This document shows positions 62,478-64,000 of a DNA stretch of 64,000 bases, piece after piece. Each line of letters starts with the position of its first letter. Position 1 is the stretch's first letter. The position numbers and the translations under genes were made by a program. A model generated the notes under the pieces. The model searched no databases. It worked only from the letters and a program-made list of their open reading frames with translations, and had not been told where the DNA came from. This stretch comes from JALHFZ01 sp963674625 (GTDB taxonomy: Bacteria; Synergistota; Synergistia; Synergistales; Aminobacteriaceae): the NCBI GenBank assembly GCA_963674625.2, contig CAXXXO010000003.1:310001-374000 (forward strand), read 5' to 3'.

Positions 62478-63095
62478 CTACATGAGAATGAGGCGGAAGA
62501 AGAACATCACCACCGGACCCATGATGGCCTGAACCACTCCGAGGGCGACGAGGGCCATGAGGACGAAAAATCCGTACCGCTCCAGCCAGTAGTAATGTCT
62601 GAGCATGGACTGGGGAAGAAGGGGATAGATCAGCTTCGATCCGTCCAGGGGCGGAATGGGGATGAGATTGAAGACGGCGAGCCCGAGGTTGATGACGATC
62701 ATGAGGATGACGAACTGCCTCAGGGCCGGCACCGAGAGAAAAGGGACGGGGAAGAGACGGGCCAGGACGCCGAAGACGAAGGCAGTCAGGAAGTTCCCCG
62801 AGACTCCGGCCAGGGAGACGAGGACCATGTCCCTCCGGGGATTCTTGAAGTACCGGGGGTCAATCGGTACGGGCTTCGCCCAGCCGAACCGGAAGATCAG
62901 AAGCATGAGGGCTCCGATGGGATCGAGATGGGCCAGGGGGTTCAGGGTCAGCCGGCCGGCCCGCTGAGCCGTGGGGTCTCCGAGACGGTAGGCCATGTAT
63001 CCGTGGCAGAATTCGTGAAAGGTGATGGCCCAGAGAACTGCGGGAACGCTCAGAAGCAGATCCGCAAGGGCAGGCATTCGAAACATGGAACTCAC
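62478..63095 (-). CDS. Site-2-protease-type membrane zinc protease (M50)
   Basis: 205 aa, mostly hydrophobic, about five or six membrane segments. HEFCHGYMAYRLGD holds the HExxH zinc site, and NLIPIPPLDGSK the second metal-ligand motif. It is a compact family member without PDZ or CBS domains, often found near surE or cca genes. Substrate unknown. ATG 63086 is an alternative start. Confidence 0.92.
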   Translation of the reverse strand: MSSMFRMPALADLLLSVPAVLWAITFHEFCHGYMAYRLGDPTAQRAGRLTLNPLAHLDPIGALMLLIFRFGWAKPVPIDPRYFKNPRRDMVLVSLAGVSGNFLTAFVFGVLARLFPVPFLSVPALRQFVILMIVINLGLAVFNLIPIPPLDGSKLIYPLLPQSMLRHYYWLERYGFFVLMALVALGVVQAIMGPVVMFFFRLILM

Positions 63096-64000
63096 TCTCC
63101 TTTATTCTCTTCGGAAGGGAAACGGGCCTGTACATAGTCCGCTTCGTCCTCCCTGGTTTTCAAAAATCCGTCGAGGCGCTGCTTTTTCAGCTCTTCGAGG
63201 ATAATGCCGATCCGGGGGCCCCGTGAATATCCCATGGAAAGCAGGTCAGCCCCCCTCAGGAAAGGCGTCGTCTCATGCAGCCTGGTCAGATAGAGAAGAA
63301 TCCTCCGCCGTACCCGCCAGCGCTCCGTTGCGGCGCTCCAGAAGAGGGCCGTGACGGGGTTCACTTCCCGAAGGCAGGCGACGATCTCCGAATTGGACGG
63401 TCCTGTCCGGCCGCCAAGGGCATGCTCGACAGATCTCAATTCCGAAAAGCATTTTACTACAATATCCCTTTCCGATTCAGAAAGATTCACCCTGTTCAGG
63501 GCCGAGAGGCGGATGTTCTCCGGCGATTCCATGAGAAGGGCCGCCAGGAAGCCGAGCCACCCTCTTCCCCGGAAATCGGGAAAATCTTTCGAGATCCTGG
63601 CCCGGAAGACCCCGAGCCTCCGGAAGGTCCGGCGCCCAACGGGACCGAAATGATTTCCCGGAAAGAGGACCTCCCAGACGCCCAGCTCCTCCATGCGGCT
63701 CGCCCCACCGTAGGGAAGACGTTCGCTGAAGGAAAGCTCGAGTTCGCTTCTCAGGCGGTACCCGGAAAGCCGGGCGAGCAGTCCGCCCCGGACGCAGCTC
63801 CGGAGAAGGCGCAGGGTGTTGTCCTCAATGGTAAGGCCCAGCCGCTGTTCGAGGCGGATGGCCCGGATGACCCTGGTGGGGTCTTCCACGAAGCTCAGAT
63901 TGTGCAGCACCTTGAGGGTCTTCTTCTCGAGATCCCTCCGTCCGCCGAAGAAATCCACCAGTATTCCCCAGGTGGGTTTGCTGATGGAGACCGCCATGGC
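63092..64000 (-). CDS. tRNA nucleotidyltransferase / poly(A) polymerase family, C-terminal part
   Basis: The 5' part lies beyond the right edge. Visible sequence enters in the NMAVSI-type region (AMAVSISKPTWGILVDFFGG), then KTLKVLHNLSFVEDPTRVIRAIRLEQRLGL, the conserved neck motif of class II CCA-adding enzymes. The tail (about 200 residues) is helical. In some anaerobes this gene is fused to DHH and CBS domains; the window does not show whether that is so here. Overlaps the M50 gene by 4 bases. Confidence 0.88.
   Translation of the reverse strand, partial: AMAVSISKPTWGILVDFFGGRRDLEKKTLKVLHNLSFVEDPTRVIRAIRLEQRLGLTIEDNTLRLLRSCVRGGLLARLSGYRLRSELELSFSERLPYGGASRMEELGVWEVLFPGNHFGPVGRRTFRRLGVFRARISKDFPDFRGRGWLGFLAALLMESPENIRLSALNRVNLSESERDIVVKCFSELRSVEHALGGRTGPSNSEIVACLREVNPVTALFWSAATERWRVRRRILLYLTRLHETTPFLRGADLLSMGYSRGPRIGIILEELKKQRLDGFLKTREDEADYVQARFPSEENKGE

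Overview
The window is about 64 kb of moderately GC-rich bacterial chromosome, densely packed with housekeeping operons. The organism was most probably a fermentative anaerobe. It has a single-chain pyruvate:ferredoxin oxidoreductase (8.5-12.1 kb), acetate kinase, a small 4Fe-4S ferredoxin, the selenocysteine pair selA-selB with yedF, and Gram-positive-style regulators (FapR, B. subtilis-type PurR, Veg, RemA-like) alongside 3'-acyltransferase-type lipid genes. This mix fits Synergistota or a GC-rich Clostridia-like lineage; that placement is inference, since no 16S gene is present.

Layout. 0-3 kb: lipid initiation operon fapR-plsX-fabH-fabK on the minus strand, with a FapR-like operator over the fapR leader. 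2.9-8.2 kb: rpmF, yceD, ackA, then trmB-rsmD-coaD on the minus strand and tmcAL on the plus strand. 8.5-12.1 kb: PFOR. 12.2-17.5 kb: a roughly 5.2 kb AT-rich island integrated in a tRNA-Pro(GGG) gene. It carries an IS3-family element, a HEPN-motif protein, a palindrome-rich non-coding kilobase, a small membrane protein and a tyrosine integrase. The original tRNA is left without its 3' end, and the tRNA at the other end is complete. 17.5-32.7 kb: rsmA, hup, der, priA, then a long minus-strand run coaBC-rpoZ-gmk-remA-yicC-hflX-plsC-cmk-HDOD-rluB-scpB-scpA-trpS-nif3, many joined by ATGA overlaps. 32.7-43 kb: tRNA(CAT), ferredoxin, purR, ispE, veg, selB-selA, yedF, hemW, lepA, mobA. 43-53.2 kb: a compact purine operon purC-S-Q-L-F-M-N-H-D-E. 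53.2-60.2 kb: a second accessory tract, partly decayed. It holds a split small ORF, an IclR remnant, an FAD flavoprotein with a broken ABM-domain gene, and three exported-protein genes including a Sel1-repeat protein and a protein with an HEKQH zincin signature. Related hairpin-bearing repeats lie near both ends of the 54.1-60.2 kb part. 60.3-64 kb: argG behind a probable leader attenuator, surE, a site-2-type protease, and the 3' part of a tRNA nucleotidyltransferase.

Several genes (priA, ispE, hemW, the ABM gene, the 53.6 kb ORF pair) are broken by single-base shifts, mostly in homopolymer runs. For the essential genes, sequencing error is as likely as real decay. The strongest candidates for something new are the tRNA-Pro island with its HEPN gene and structured non-coding DNA, and the 57-60 kb exported-protein cluster.
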